Position numbers and translations under genes: made by a program
Origin: Tetrahymena elliotti 4EA
Taxonomy: Eukaryota > Ciliophora > Oligohymenophorea > Hymenostomatida > Tetrahymenidae
Direction: 5' to 3'
DNA length: 64,000 nucleotides
Assembly: GCA_000231825.2 (NCBI GenBank)
Contig: JH720324.1
Span: 209,779-273,778 of the forward strand
Shown here: positions 34,799 to 48,225 of the stretch, one piece after another
Numbering within the stretch: the stretch's first letter is position 1
How the letters are laid out: each line of letters starts with the position of its first letter
The notes under the pieces: generated by a model
What the model saw: the letters and a program-made list of their open reading frames with translations, nothing else
Databases searched by the model: none
Told to the model about the DNA's origin: nothing

Positions 34799-37036
34799 TC
34801 AATTGTTTTTAGCTTACATTTCGGGGAATTAGTCAGTAATTTGGATATGAGTTACTGTAATTTTATCTTCAGGATAGTAAAGTTCAAAGGCAAATACGTA
34901 GCTATCGTTAACATGAATATTTTTGAATTTTTCTTTAGGTATAATATTGATATGATCATAGTTAGGATAATCTGCAAACATGAATACTTGTTATGAAATG
35001 CAGAAGTGAATTTCGAATTCTTTATATTTTTGTCTGACCCCACTTTAATAAAGAAAGTTTCCTTTCTTTTTAATATTACCTGCTCTATCGTCTTTAAGAG
35101 TAAAAATAACATCCTATTGATGCATATATTAGATATCTTTGATTTAAGTAGCTACAAGTCCACAAAATTAGTGGAAGTTGTTGTTTTTACTGTCTATTTT
35201 TATGCGCATCACATACATTAATTCATTCATGATTGGTACATTTATGAAAGCAGAGCAGTAACCTTCTTTAATTTATTTTAAAACTGCATTCTTTTGTGAA
35301 TCGATTCCTACAAGGCAAGCATGATGACTGTCTTTAAATTCAGTCTTTTCAAAGTTTAATTTCATACTTCTTTGCTCTTGTGTTTTAAGCAATTCATTTT
35401 TCTGACTGACTCTAAGAAGTTTCTATAAATCTATTTGAGAATAAAAATAATTTAAGAATTTAAAAATTAAAAGCAATAGAATTAAATGTAAGCAATAAAT
35501 TATAAACACTTCTTCTTTAATTTATTTATGCTCTATTAAATGTTTTTTTTTATTGTGGTAAAATTTTAATCAAAATCACCAAGCATTTCAATTAATTACT
35601 TGTCTTATTTCTTTATTTCTTTCATTCATTTTACTTTTACAACCAAATAGAATTTTATGTTTAATGATTATTTGAAGTATTAAAAGGCATCTATATTATC
35701 TATCTATAAATCAATCAATTAATAATATTTCTCTATGAGCTTTTACTTTATCAAAAATTAACTTTTTTGATTTTATTCAATTTGAGTTTATTGCTTGATT
35801 TATTTGTTTGTTTGATTGTTATCTTGCTTATTTGTATATATTTATTGATTGACTTTTTCTTGGTGGGGAGTAAATTAAAGAAATGTAAGTAAATTTGATA
35901 TTTAATCAAGAATATTGGTAAAAATTTTAAATATTGATATTACTTTGAACTAAGGAAGGGGATGATGATTAAGTATTTGATTTAGCTAGTTGACTATTCA
36001 TGGGAGACTCGCTTTAATAAGATGACTCATATAAAGGAGTTGAAGTAGATTAGTTGCTGATTAGATAACCAATTTAAGCATATTCATCAAGTTATGAAGC
36101 GCTTAAACTATCAAAAGTCAATGGCTATTTATCTTATATGAAAGCATTTTCAATTGATATTTTAGAAAAGTAATTCTTTAATTTGTAAAGCTTCTATCTG
36201 ATTTCTCTCAAGAATTAATCATTACAAAAATTGAATTTGTTTGAAATAAGTTTCATGATAAGATCTATTTGAGGGTTTTAGTATTCTTCAAACAATCTAT
36301 CATCAAGGTTGCTGCTACTGTATTATGAGGAAGGAGTAAAATTTGATTAATAATCATGAATTTCTTCATCGTTTTCAAGGACAAAGAAGTTAATTTATTT
36401 AATAGAATCAAGTATTCTGAGTTGAATTTCGCTAGGCTTTTCAAAATCAAACAAACAACTCATCTCTTCATGCTACTTAATGGCAACAGAAATCTTATCA
36501 GTGTTATACTAAACGGCTTAATATTTTTAGTTAATAAATTCTGCCAAAGTTTACTATGAAGAGTCATCTTATGAATTTAAAATAAGGTTTTTAAATCTAT
36601 CCAAATTAGCTATTTCTTCATATATTGTTTTTACAGTTTTACCTGTATCGCAGTAGACTCCAGTCAAATAAAGCATTTATTCTTTTTGCTATTGGATTTA
36701 TTCCTTTATTTTTCTCTCCATTTCTTCAAAGAAAATCTCTATTTTATTTTCTATATCCTTCTTTGGATATTTAGAGTTAGTTTCTTTATAAATTGTATCT
36801 ACTTTCTATAAAATATTTTCTTAATCTCTCAAAGGAGGCCACTTTTCTAAAACAGTTTATTCTTCTGCAGCCTCAATTACATCTTTTATAGTAATTAACT
36901 AATGTGTATTGATGTTTTCACTTGTAATACATTTCCAACATTTAAACATCTAAGTACCAGAAGGATTCTACTCACATAATAGAGCTTCACATTGATACTT
37001 AGTATGGATAGGACAATTCTTGTAAGTAACAGGCAT
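34799..37036 (-). CDS. B-box-like zinc-binding coiled-coil protein, two exons
   Basis: Exon 1 is 37036-35944 and exon 2 is 35430-34799. The 513-nt intron (GTAATA...AAATAG) is phase 1 on both sides, giving 574 aa. The N-terminus has a compact Cys/His cluster, C8-x2-H11-x4-C16-x4-C21 and C33-x2-C36, resembling the B-box-type zinc site seen in large ciliate families. A Lys/Glu/Gln-rich coiled coil spans about residues 90-160 (KKDIENKIEIFFEEMERKI). A Ser/Gln-rich linker (about 330-364) straddles the intron. The C-terminal ~200 residues (KLNFEKTEFKDSHHACLVGI, FADYPNYDHINIIP, SYVFAFELYYPEDKITVTHI) form a predicted beta-rich domain that is shared with the C-terminus of the gene at 4194-5555. The architecture (zinc site, coiled coil, beta domain) recalls TRIM-like scaffolds, but there is no RING. 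Partners are unknown. Confidence 0.8.
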
Positions 37037-40000
37037 TACAGGTGTGCGCAATTACAAATATTAAATTATTTAATTTAATTTTTTTTGTTAATTTTTTGTT
37101 TGTTTTTAATTATTATTAATGCTTAATAAAAAATCATACCTTAACATATAAAGCTTGGTACTCTAAATTGATAAAACAAAACAAAAAAAGAAACAATCCT
37201 TTTTGAATAAATGTTAAAGGCCATACATAAATATATGATTTGATTCCATAAGTAAAATCAGATATTTTACTAATTCAAATTACATAAGGTTTTAATACAC
37301 TCTCACAATTTAATAATATGTATTTGGTATATTTCTTCTCTGATAGAATGTCCTATTTTCACTGATACTCAAAAATTAATAAATTAAATTCATTTGATAA
37401 ATTCTAATCAGATTTTTTTATTAAGATCTTCATAAAATTTTCTAATGAAATGCAATGTTTTCTTACAAGAAAAAAAAATGAAAAAACCTAAGAATAAATT
37501 AAATGATATTAAAACCATTTCCTTTTGATAAATTACGATCAAAATTTAATCTACTTTCTCTTCTAAAAAGCCTCTAATTTCTTAGCTCGTTTTTCTATTT
37601 TCAAAATTTACACAAAAAAAGGTTTTTATTTGATAAAATTTCCAAAAAAGACTTACCTTAAAAACATGATTCAAATTCAGATTACGTATTTTAATTAAAA
37701 AAGCTAATGAATTTCCTCTCTTTATTTTATTTGTATTACAATAAAAATATATTTATTAGCCAATACTTGATTGAAGCCAAATCCCTTCCCTTATCAAAAA
37801 TTAACATTATCAAAAGATTTAAATATTTTTGTATTCCATCTTTACAAAACTAAATTTAATTACTTTGATATTTCTAATAGATTTTTTTTTTTATTAAAAG
37901 ATAAAAATTTAAATATACTCTATTTTTTCATAAATAGCCAAATAATCTTACCTACATTTTTAAATTAAAATCAAATTATATTTAAATAATAAGGTTTAAT
38001 GATAAATAAGTTAAGCATGATTTATGGAAAACTTAGAGTGATTATGATGAATTATATAATAATGTGTAATATATTTTAAAATAAATGAATGATAATAGCT
38101 ATAATATGAAAATAGATTAATTGATTTTGATATTTCTACTTTCATCATAGAAATAAGTATAGTGATGTATACATATTATTCAGAGATACGCAATACTTTT
38201 ACGTTATTTTTAATAACTTAATTAACAAATTTAATCTTAAACAAAACTCAATCAATCAATCGATCAGTTAATTCACCTTATCAAAAAAGACATAAAATAA
38301 TTCTATCAATTTTAAAAATAGTTAATTTTTTCACAATTAATCTATATTTCTATATCATTTTTAAAATCTCAGATTTTTATCAGATTAAATAATTTAGCAA
38401 AAATAAGCAACAAATACTCTTAAAAAATTAAATAAAAAATATTTAAATAAATAAATCAAATTCATTAAAGAATATTTTTATTTGGATTATTAAATCATCT
38501 ATTCTTTTGATAATATATTCATTTTGAAATTTCTTAGATTCTCTCTTCAATATATAATATCTATACCACCTTCAATATTAGTATGCTAAAATTTCTTAGA
38601 TTTTCTCTTCAATATATTATTTTTATTTCAATAAAATATCTATCTATGGTTTATATGAATACTAAAATGAAAGATTGATTCTAGCTTGATTTTATTTCCT
38701 TAGTTGATTACTTAAATTTTGAAAGAGAAAGTTTTTTCTTTACATCCTGAATAAAGAAAAAACTACATATATTTTTGTTAAATAAAATTAGTTTTGATCA
38801 GGTAATTTCTTCCTTATCAGTAAAAAAAAGTCATTAAAAGGAAAAAAAATTAAAGTATAATAATTAATAAATATTTATTTTTACCTACAAGCATATTACT
38901 TAATTTTAAATAACATGACTTTGAAAATATTTACATGCTATTAAATTTCTAAACCATTTTGTTTTTTAAACTTTTAAAATTTTTCAACTTCTCATCAAAT
39001 ACCAGAAACACTCTAATTTAAAATAGATATTTATTCATAAAAAATTAACTTTGTTTTAAAATATTAAGGATAATGAATTAATTTTTATTAAAATTAGTTT
39101 TGATTATTTTCTTTTTTCTTTTACAAATTTAAAGTGAAAAGCTAGAAAAACCTTAGTGTTTTAAAAATTAGAAAAAGAATTTATTTAATCACATTTGTCA
39201 TTTTAATACTTTAATCAATCAAAATCTTTTTTTTCTCACCTGAAAAAAATCAACATATTTTTCAATAAAAAATTTTTTAAAATTTGTTTAAATAAATAAA
39301 AATATGAAGTATTCAAAATATATATATCATCTCAAATTAAATACTTTATCTTAATGTAATAATTAATATTTTTTTCTGGTATTATAATTTATGGTATATC
39401 TTAAGTCGATATTAATTAAGAAAAAGAATGAATTCCTTTTGGAGGAAAAGGATAAAATTAAAGAGAAGATATAATAATGATGAATATTAAGAATTCAGTA
39501 ATATATTACAATAAATTTCACAAAAAATTCATCTTTATATTGATGAATTTGGATTAAAATTTAATTCTAATTCAAGCAATGCTTCAAAAAATATGATTTT
39601 TATTTTCTCTCTTAGCATTTTAATTTTAATTAAAAAAAATTGTTGTCACATAGTTTGTTTTTTTTAAAAATAGTCTTCTACTGAAATAAAATGTCTAAAC
39701 ATATAAATATTTATTCAATTTTTGAAAAGGTGAATGTATTATCTACTTATTCTTTTCAAATTTGATACTTTCAGAAAATAAATAAATAAAGAGTTTTCTC
39801 ACTTTAAATTTAATATTTTGTTAATTTAGCTTAACTAATAATTTTCTATTTTCTCAGTATTCTATTTAATTTTTCTTTAAAATTAACTTTCTTTCGTATT
39901 TGGAGTCATCATATAAGAATGAGGAAGGTTTTCAGAAGATGTCTTTCTTACTATCTCTAAAAGGTTTTTTAGTACAAATTTTATCAATAAAAACTAAGAA

Positions 40001-41322
40001 TCTATCTAACTTAAAATCTTAGCTTTTTAGTATTTAGCTCTATTCATTTGCTTTATATTTTGTTAATTTTAGCACTATTATAAATACATTGTGTAAGAAT
40101 AGAAATTCGCTAAATAGAAATAAAGTTTATCATGTATACAAAAGGAAATTCAATTAATAAGAGAGGCTAATTAAAATTCTTGTGAATACCTTTTATGGAT
40201 GGCATTACTAAATAGTATTTAGCTCTTTTAAAAAAAATTATTGATATTGTAAATGTAAATTAAATCTTTCAAAAAAAGATAAATTAAGTTATTTTTTTAG
40301 AAAATTTTTGAAATATTTTTTTGAGGGATAATTTTGTTAGATTTTATCCAAAGTCAAATAAAAATAAATATTATTTCAAACAAATTCAATTAAAAATTAA
40401 TTTTTTCCTTAATCAATTAATTCTTAAACTTTTAAGTTGTCGTTTTTATTTATAATAACTCCTATCAAATATAAATTTCTAAATAATGTTCTTTATTAAT
40501 AAAAAGGTTCATTTAAATATTAAGAAATAATCAAATAATATAAATATTAAATTTTTAAAACTTGTTTTAGAGTGTTTAAAGAAATAAAATATACATTTTT
40601 ATTGAACGAAATGGAAGAGTGAATAACTTTTAAGTTATTTTTTACTTTACATATTTGTAAAAAATATCAAAATAAAATCTAACAATTGGCTTAAAAAGCA
40701 TCATATTACTTATTTCTAAATTGTAAATTTACTCTAAAAATAAAATAATAATACAAAATACAAAAATGAATTATTTTAAATAAATTGGATTGATTTGAGT
40801 GTATTTAATTTAAATTTTCTCGATACAGCTATTCTATTGATATCTCGAATTTTATTTTCTTTGCTTTGTTTGGTTAAAGTGTTTATTTAATACAAAATTA
40901 GCTCATCCTTTATTTGTCAGATTACTGATTTAAAACCTAAAAAAATATTGATTTAAATTCATAAAAGAAAGAAATATTCATCAAGTTTGACAAGTGAAAA
41001 AAAAGAGGAGATATTCATTAAATTATAATTTTAATAGTTTTCTAAAAAATTTGAAAAAAAGAAGTCATTCGAGACACCAAAAATTTATTATTAAAAAAAT
41101 AATACTCATGGATTGATTTATTTATTGATTGATAAGTTTTGAAGTGATTTATTTTTGGTTAAGTTTACTTTTACTTTTGTTAATTAAGAAAAAAGAAATA
41201 GATAGGAAGAGATATATTACTATTAATAATAATTTATATTTTTTATATATTGGCATGTGTAAGTTTGTGTTAGGAATTTAAGTGCTTGTTTGTTTGTTTT
41301 TGATAAAAGGATTTTAAAACAA
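37037..41322. other. Long gene-poor stretch
   Basis: This is about 4.3 kb with no gene I can support. Plus-strand open frames (37771-37968 in standard code; about 39890-40240 in the ciliate code) lack a recognisable pattern and fall within chance expectation when TGA is the only stop. A short direct repeat of about 61-bp period (aaatttcttaga-ttctctcttcaatata) occurs at about 38528 and 38589. Confidence 0.4.
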
Positions 41323-42561
41323 TCAACTTAAAAAATAATTTAATTCATGGAATTGATCGCTATCCATTATGTTGTAGAATTTTTCTACAAAAAGCTCCGA
41401 ATTAGCTCTATAAACTAGATCAAAAAAGTTCAACTCCTAGTTAATGCCATTTTCTTCATTAGAGTTAGAACTTTTCTAGACTATGTTCTTTTTAAAGTAT
41501 CGTTGGCTTCTTATGATATCTTCAGCTTTGAAGCTACCTAATGGTTTATACTTCATAATAAAAAGCATATCGCTGCACATATCTTAATAATTAGATAAGT
41601 TTTATACATAATGTTCTACTTCTAAAGAAACTAAAATATTGTCTACCGTAAGCAGATCGAATTGATCATTATCTTTGAATTTGATTGGGGACTAGTTCTA
41701 TGCAAAAATGATATTTTTATGATCAGAAAACTAACTTTTAAATGCTTCTGTTTTTGAAAAAAACATTTTTAGATATTTATCTTGTAAGATCCTAGGTGTA
41801 ATAAATGGTCTTCTCATAAGAATGTAACTGATTTATTCTTCATTCAAACATAAAAATTCTTTTAGAACCATTTTAGGATATCCAATAATCTCTAAATTTT
41901 GCTCATATTTTGATCCTCTGTAAATACAATATACAAAAAATTCAGAGGTATCTTTGCATTTTTCACTGAGTTCATCTATTGTCTTTTAAGCAAAATTTAA
42001 GCTTTTGTCAAAAGACCAATTTTAATTTGAAACAGTATCATTATTGGCCAATGGTATTTCATTTTGGTAGTTGGAAGGATGATTAAAACCTTAAGAAATA
42101 TTTTTATCATCTTCCTCTTACTATTAAAGACATTTCGATATAATCAAATCCTGATAATATTCCAGTTGATCAATCAAGAAAACAAGATCTTTATTCTGCA
42201 TTGTTTTAATCATTTGTATAACATGTCTAAATTACTTCAATCCTTAAGTATCAGAGTTCATAGTAACTTCAACAATTCTGTTCTTTTTATTTTCTACGAC
42301 AGAAATAGTCTTTTTGAAAAAGCTAATTGGTTGAATGACTTAGATTACATCTAGATTTCTAAGTTGATCTAAATCAATGTAGAAATCTCCAAAAAGATGA
42401 TACTAATAAAATTGAGGGATTTCTTGGATTATTATGTAGGAATAATTTGGTATTTTTCTTACCTAATTCCTCTTTTGAATTTTATTATTTTTCTAGATTT
42501 TTTTTTTGTTCTTTTATTTAGAATTGGGATCAGTATTAGTGCTTTATGAACTACTTTCCAT
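41323..42561 (-). CDS. Unrecognised protein, two exons, basic N-terminus
   Basis: Exon 1 is 42561-42463, 33 codons: MESSSQSTNTDPNSKQKNKK, then a very Lys/Gln/Asn-rich basic run. The 60-nt intron (42462-42403, GTAAGA...TATTAG) is phase 0. Exon 2 is 42402-41323, 360 codons to TGA. The protein is 392 aa with no signal peptide or membrane segment. Readable landmarks are DFYIDLDQLRNLDVIQVIQP, FRHVIQMIKTMQNKDLVFLI, EIIGYPKMVLKEFLCLNEEQ, RRPFITPRILQDKYLKMFF and MKYKPLGSFKAEDIIRSQRY. The basic tail followed by a regular mixed-fold body might suggest a nuclear regulator, but I do not recognise a DNA-binding domain. The gene structure is well supported: both exons are exact multiples of three with clean splice sites and many in-frame TAA/TAG codons. 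Confidence 0.75.
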
Positions 42562-44789
42562 TTCTCTTCTATTTATTAGAATTTTTCTTTACAGCCTTCT
42601 GTTTTTTTTAATAAATGCAATTTTTTTAATTATTAAGAAAACAATGAGTCAATCGATCTTAAAAAAAATTCAAGCATGCTATTTTTTGTTTTAAATAAGT
42701 AAGAAAAAAGTTTGCCAATGATAATGAATGACCATAAAGTTTGTAAATCTTCTAATCAAAAAATAAACAATTCGTCATCCTAATTTCATTCAACTAAGTT
42801 AAAACATAGATTTACCAAAAATGTAAAATATGTGTTCAATATATTTTAAACAAACAATAAAAAATATGAGTTCATATTTAATTCAATAAAACAAGAAAGT
42901 ATTAGAAATTTTGTAGCCTCAAATATGTATGGCTTTTGAAGTCTTAGAAAGTTTACAAATATAATTAATAACTAAAAGGAAAATCACTTTTTTAAAAATA
43001 AAATTTGAGAAACCAAATATCAATTGAGGGGATTATTATTTTGTATTATTATCATCTTATTAAAATATATTAATTTTACCCAAAGAATAAGTAATAATTT
43101 TACATTAAAATTACATTTCTTCTTCAAAATAAATCTTTTTGAAATAAGTCTTTTTGTTTGTTATCTTTGAGGATAATTTAAACTATTTCCTCCATTCTTT
43201 ATTTTTTTTTAAATTTTCAAATTTAAGGAAGCATAAGACTAAAAACCAAATCATAAAAAGAATAAAAACAAGTATAGAGTAAAAAAATGAAATGGTGACC
43301 TTATTAATATAAATAATGTTACAACAACTACTGCTTCTCTACCAGACAGCCAAAATTAATGGTTTTTAAATAATTTATATATTTTATTCAAATTTAATGT
43401 TTTTATTTATTAAATCATGTGTAAATATAAGGTTATTTTTATAGAAAAAGAAAATCATTTGAAGATAGCATCAACAAAATTGATATTATTTTAAATATTT
43501 ATTTTTTTGTGAAAATAATATGATTTTACTAAAAAAATTCTTTGGTTCTTTTTATGTATAATTTTGGCTTTAGATCAGAAAAATACAATTGCAGAGAAGA
43601 AACTTGAACTAAATCCTTTGTTTTTTACCCACTTATTACTTAGTATTCTTTATTTATTTGAAAGAACTCGCTTTTATTTTTAAGATAATTAAGGTTTTTA
43701 ATGTACCTCAGTCTATAAATTTTAATAAAAAATATTAGTTTTTTTAGATATTAATCACATAATTTTTTATTTGTGAGTGAGTAGTCGTATTTTTTGTTCA
43801 TCAATATATTTTTCCCCTTTTTTTTGAGAATTATCCCAGTTTAAATAGTCTTTCACTTAGATTTTTCTGCCAAAACTAATTTATGTAAGGAAGAAATATA
43901 AAAAGCAAATACAAATGAAAATCTAAAAAATTATAAAAAATTTAAACATAATTAAAATAAGAAATAAAGATTCAATAGAATTTAGTATTTTTTATCAAAA
44001 TGAAAAAAATAATAATTAGTACTATTTATTTAAATAAAATGCAAAAAACAAGAGATAAATAAAATAGCAAAGTTATTTTATTAATTTTAAAGGAGTAAAC
44101 CTACATGCGATAACTTTTTAATTTTTTATAGAGCATTATTAAAATATTTACCATAGAATTATTTATGAAAGTTGTCATACCTTTTATTTAATTATCTTTA
44201 TAAAAAACCTATCAATAGAGAAAATCATACAGTAAGAATGTTAATTAATTTAAAAATAAAAAGTATCTTGTTAACTTAAAATAATATCAATAATTAGATT
44301 CTTGCATTTAATCATAACAAATGATTATTAGCTGACTTAGTGAGAAACAAAAATAAATAAATAATACAAAATTGTACAAATTTAAGATTAAATTTTTAGT
44401 GATGATGATAAGACTCTCAATAAGTTAAGCATGAAGCTTTCGGAAATTTGTATAATTGTTTGTTTCATAAATATTTTTAAACACCATATACTCTAATTTA
44501 TTCCATAAATTCTAATTTAAGAAAAATAAATAAATTTTTGAAATTTACCAATATTTATTTAATAAATTAATGTTAAAATTTGCTAGTTTGTTAGAATAAA
44601 GAAACAAGGTATTACTTATTTCTAGTATAAAAATTTAAAATTAAATATTATTTAGATAATAAATTCATTGAAATAATTCAAAAATTACAAAAACAACAAA
44701 AAATTAAATATTTAAAAAAATAACTTTTTTTTAAAATAGATAAATTTAATAGGGTAAGAAAAATCTATTTTTCTATTGAATAATATACT
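42562..44789. other. Gene-free AT-rich stretch
   Basis: No supported coding sequence on either strand. It lies between the unrecognised gene and the START-like cluster. The plus-strand ORF at 42506-42694 is the shadow of exon 1 of the neighbouring minus-strand gene. Confidence 0.45.
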
Positions 44790-45413
44790 TCACTTTTTTG
44801 ATAAAATAACTTCAACATCTTTTTCATAGATATTCAAAATCATATCTGCTAATTCAGGCAAATGGTTTTCTTCAATCACTACTTTTGGATCACGTAGAAG
44901 ATACATCACTAATTGTGAAGAGTTCTAGCTTACTTATTTAATCAGCTAGCTATTGATAGCCATTTCACTTCTAACTACTTTATTATCTTTTTATTTTTAG
45001 AGTTTGGGATGATTATCTATATCACTATTAACTATTAGTGTTTGATTTCCATTTACTTGACTTCTGTTTCTGATTGTTAAAAACTCCACAGGTTAACGAG
45101 TACTTATTGAAATTGCTCTTATCAGAGAAACCATAGTATTTTAGTCTACATTTTCTAAAACTTCTACACCAGTACAAGATTAGCGGTTCTTAGCCTGGTC
45201 TTCATTGTTTTCAAAATAATAATTAGAAATCTTTTCAATGCTTGAAGTGATATTTCCTTCTGTTTTAAAGACATAAGATAATTCATATTTTTTAGTAAAA
45301 ATAGATAGATATTTTCCTTATTTCAGTAATTTCCAATCATTATTATCATTAACTATTCTTAAGGAAGTTTGAATAGATGAATTTATTATTTCAGAGTAAT
45401 TCTAGTGCTACAT
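44790..45413 (-). CDS. START/SRPBCC-like lipid-binding protein, type A copy 1
   Basis: Single exon, 207 aa, ATG at 45413 (MQHQNYSEIINSSIQTSLR), TGA at 44790-44792. The order of motifs follows the START fold: a helical start, DWKLLKQGKYLSIFTKKYEL (the 'W...' strand), an alternating strand/helix centre, STRQPVEFLTIRNRSQVNG (the START 'RDFv..R' strand), NSDIDNHPKL, VVRSEMAINSQLI (the 'vR......g..i' strand) and SQLVMYLLRDPK ('s.vtyv...D.kG'). A C-terminal helix ends in VEVILSKK. START domains carry a lipid or sterol in a hydrophobic cavity; this one stands alone with no targeting domain or signal peptide, so it is probably cytosolic. It is nearly identical in design to the copy at 48226-48843. 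It is about the usual START-domain length (about 210 residues). Confidence 0.7.
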
Positions 45414-46617
45414 TTTATGCAATTATTGTTTTGTTTTATTTTTTCAATTTTGTATTATTATTTTATTTATTCATTTACATTTTTTTACAAAAACTTAGCT
45501 AGTTTTTCAGTAACATAAATTCTTCAGATAGAAAAATAAATTAAAAAAATACTAATCAGAAAATATGATGTTTTATTTTAATTTACAAGATTTTTTATGG
45601 AATATTGAACAGATTTTATCAATATCAAATTATTTTTTACTATTTTTCTTTAGTTAAATTCCTCAGAATCTAATCATATTCTTTTGACATAAAACATGTA
45701 ATAATTATTATTCATTTATCTATTTCAATAAATGTCTACTCAAACTAAACTAAAAAGTATTTGTTTTTACATTTTTTTGTTTCCTTATCTTTTCAAAATT
45801 AAAGAAACAAACATTCAAATTTTTAAAAATTTGAGAAACTCTGTAAAACAAAATGTAGCTTTTATTAATTTCTTAACATTATTCATTTTAAAAAAAATAA
45901 ACCAGTTAGTTCACTATTAAATTTAAAATCAACAAACATTTGACTACCTTTTATTTCATATGAATGAATGGATAAAAAATGAATAATACTAAACCGAAAA
46001 TTGAAAACAATAAAATATAATTAAATTTGATTAAAATAATAGATTTAATCTTTCAAAGAAAAATAAACAGTTTAAAAGCTATTTTATTTGAATAAAAGAT
46101 GATTTTTCCAAACAAGATTCAAATTTGATAAATATAATTTTTATTTAGCAAAATTTTGAATTCAGTTAAACCTAAGCTACTTTCTGAACCTAATAAATCC
46201 TTTTAATTCACCTTCAATACCAACAAAACAATTTTTAAAACTTATGATTTAATATCACATTACTATCATAATTAATTAAATTAACAAGCTAACTATTAAA
46301 TCAGGTATTATTCAATAAATCATAATAAAATAATTTTTTAAGGTACATGAATTACTGTAAACCCTCCATTCTAAATCATAATGGGTATATTTTAAAATCA
46401 GAATTTTTCAAAAAATCAACATTTTTACTCTAGGATTACCTCTAAATACAAGGTCTAAACGAATGAATGAGGAATTAAGGTAAATAAAAATATTTTTAAT
46501 TTAGAAACAAAGAAAATATTTAAAAATCAAACAAAAAACATATTTATATTTAGTTTTTTGAGAATCAATAAAAGATCACTATTTTTAAATCAAAATTAGG
46601 GTTATTATTTTATTGAA
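45414..46617. other. Intergenic, duplicated together with the START-like genes
   Basis: No gene. The first ~170 bp beyond the type A start (aaaacttagctagtttttcag region, 45480-45600) are recognisably repeated at about 48900-49040 next to the second type A gene, so this spacer belongs to the duplicated unit. The plus-strand ORF at 45732-45920 is unsupported. Confidence 0.5.
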
Positions 46618-47244
46618 TCAGCTATTTGAAGAGATTATTTTTTCAACATCTTTTTCAAAAGTTTTTAAGAATGAATCTGCTATTAATGGTAGATGATCTT
46701 CAAGTAAGGCCTTAGAAAAATCTCTAAGGAAATAAATTTCTAAAAAACTACTTTATGGGCTGATTTTTTTTACAAATTAGGCATTAATTGCCATTTATTG
46801 TCTTTCGGAATTAGCACTCAAAGGAGCTTTAGGGTGATTATCTAGAAATCCATTTACAACAAGAACTTCATCATTAGTTATGTGACTTCTATTTCTCACA
46901 ATCAAAAATTCTCTAACAATTGTGCTATTTGGACTACTCATTTTAATTAGGCATACCAAATCATCTTTACCAATAACTTCAACTATATCAACCGCATCAC
47001 AATTTTCACGATTTTTAGCCATATCTTAATTATTTTGAAAATAGAAATTCTGAGCCTGTTTGAAATCAGCAGGGATTTCTCCTGTTATTTTGAAAGAATA
47101 ACTGTCAGTATTCAAATACTTCTAGCAAAAGATTTACAAATATTAGCCTTATTTTAAGAGTTTCCATTCAGCCTAAGAATTTCTTAAAGCTTAAGCATTA
47201 GCAATGGCCTAAGCAGAAATTTGTTAGTATTTATTTTGATCCAT
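46618..47244 (-). CDS. START/SRPBCC-like lipid-binding protein, type B copy 1
   Basis: Single exon, 208 aa, ATG at 47244 (MDQNKYQQISAQAIANAQAL), TGA at 46618-46620. The motif order is the same as in the type A proteins: AEWKLLKQGQYLQIFCQKYL, KITGEIPADFKQAQNFYFQN, a central MAKNRENCDAVDIVEVIGKD block, TIVREFLIVRNRSHITNDEV, NGFLDNHPKAPLS, QQMAINAQFVKKISPQSSFL and YFLRDFS. The R..FL..RNRS and NHPK segments match the START core. Similarity to type A is clear over the whole length but low, so the two types diverged before the unit duplication. Probably cytosolic; the lipid ligand cannot be inferred. Confidence 0.7.
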
Positions 47245-47539
47245 TTTTTTTATTTCAATTGATTTGATTTGAATTAAATTTTTTTTTTTTAATTTTAAGT
47301 TTGTATTTTTAAAAAGGTACTCTATGTTCTAGACTAATTTGATTGATCAGAAATCAAAAAAAAGATTATTTTGTTTATTATTTTTTGCATTGAAAATCTT
47401 TCAGATTTTATCAAATTAATTTAACTAAAATTGTTACAAATTTTCTTTTTTAAATTCAATAAGAATTATTCAGAATCTTTAATAATTTCTATTTTCAACA
47501 AAAATCTAAAAGAATATTCCATTTATTTAGCTTTTCCTA

Positions 47540-47758
47540 TTAAAATTTTCTCAATTTTTTAACTGTTCTAAAAATTTTCATTAAAAAATCTTCTTCAATA
47601 ACAAAAGAAAAGTATTTTAAAGAAATAAACTCAAATGATAAAATTAAAATATTATTTGGATTATTTCTGTAATTAAAACCATGATCAAATGTTAATTCCT
47701 TGAGATCCTTTAAAATTGACAAAAATATTTTACAATTATTATTTGAAAGAAGTCTCAT
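47540..47758 (-). pseudogene. LRR gene fragment
   Basis: A 72-codon open segment (MRLLSNNNCKIFLSILKDLK, then ELTFDHGFNYRNNPNNILIL and LKYFSFVIEEDFLMKIFRTV) resembles the 'LS.LKNL.ELTL' end of the LRR family seen elsewhere in this window. Upstream on the same strand, SNFNNLSNFDLFI occurs in another frame and is cut by TGA. No intact gene can be built. Diverged copies of the same fragment occur near 50690-50890 and 51130-51300. Confidence 0.45.
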
Positions 47759-48225
47759 ATAAATAGATCAAAATTGCTCAAATTATTAAAATTAGATTTA
47801 AAAAAATAAATTAGACAAGAGAAAATTAAAAAAAAGTAATTATCCATATTTTTATCGTATTACATAACTCATAAAAAGTATTAAAAAAATATTTTATAAA
47901 AAAATTCAATGAAATTAAAATATTTTTTTAATTTTTTCACTTTTTAATAATAATTAAATTCTATTGTTAGATTATTATAAATTTTAATTTTATATTATGA
48001 ATATCACATCCAAAAAAATAGAAATTCCAAGTCACTGTATTTTTAATGGGATTTGGCTTTTAATATTAAAAATAATAGGATAGCAAGCAGAAATTTATCA
48101 GTTAAAATAAAAAAGCAAATTTTATCTTCTATTAATATTCAACATAAAGATATGAAACAAGATCATTAAAATTATCTGATAAAATTTATAGTATAAGAAA
48201 AAAATAGTTTTCTATTTAGAATTTT

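Noticed and set aside
34852..35221. Overlapping ORFs on both strands
   Set aside because: Both are off-frame readings of exon 2 of the B-box-like gene at 34799-37036.
36265..36559. Overlapping ORFs on both strands
   Set aside because: Both are shadows of exon 1 of the same B-box-like gene, whose true frame uses TAA/TAG as Gln.
39890..40240. About 115-codon plus-strand frame in the ciliate code
   Set aside because: With TGA as the only stop, frames of this length are expected by chance at this base composition, and no motif supports it.
42064..42354. 96-codon plus-strand ORF
   Set aside because: It is antisense to exon 2 of the well-supported gene at 41323-42561.
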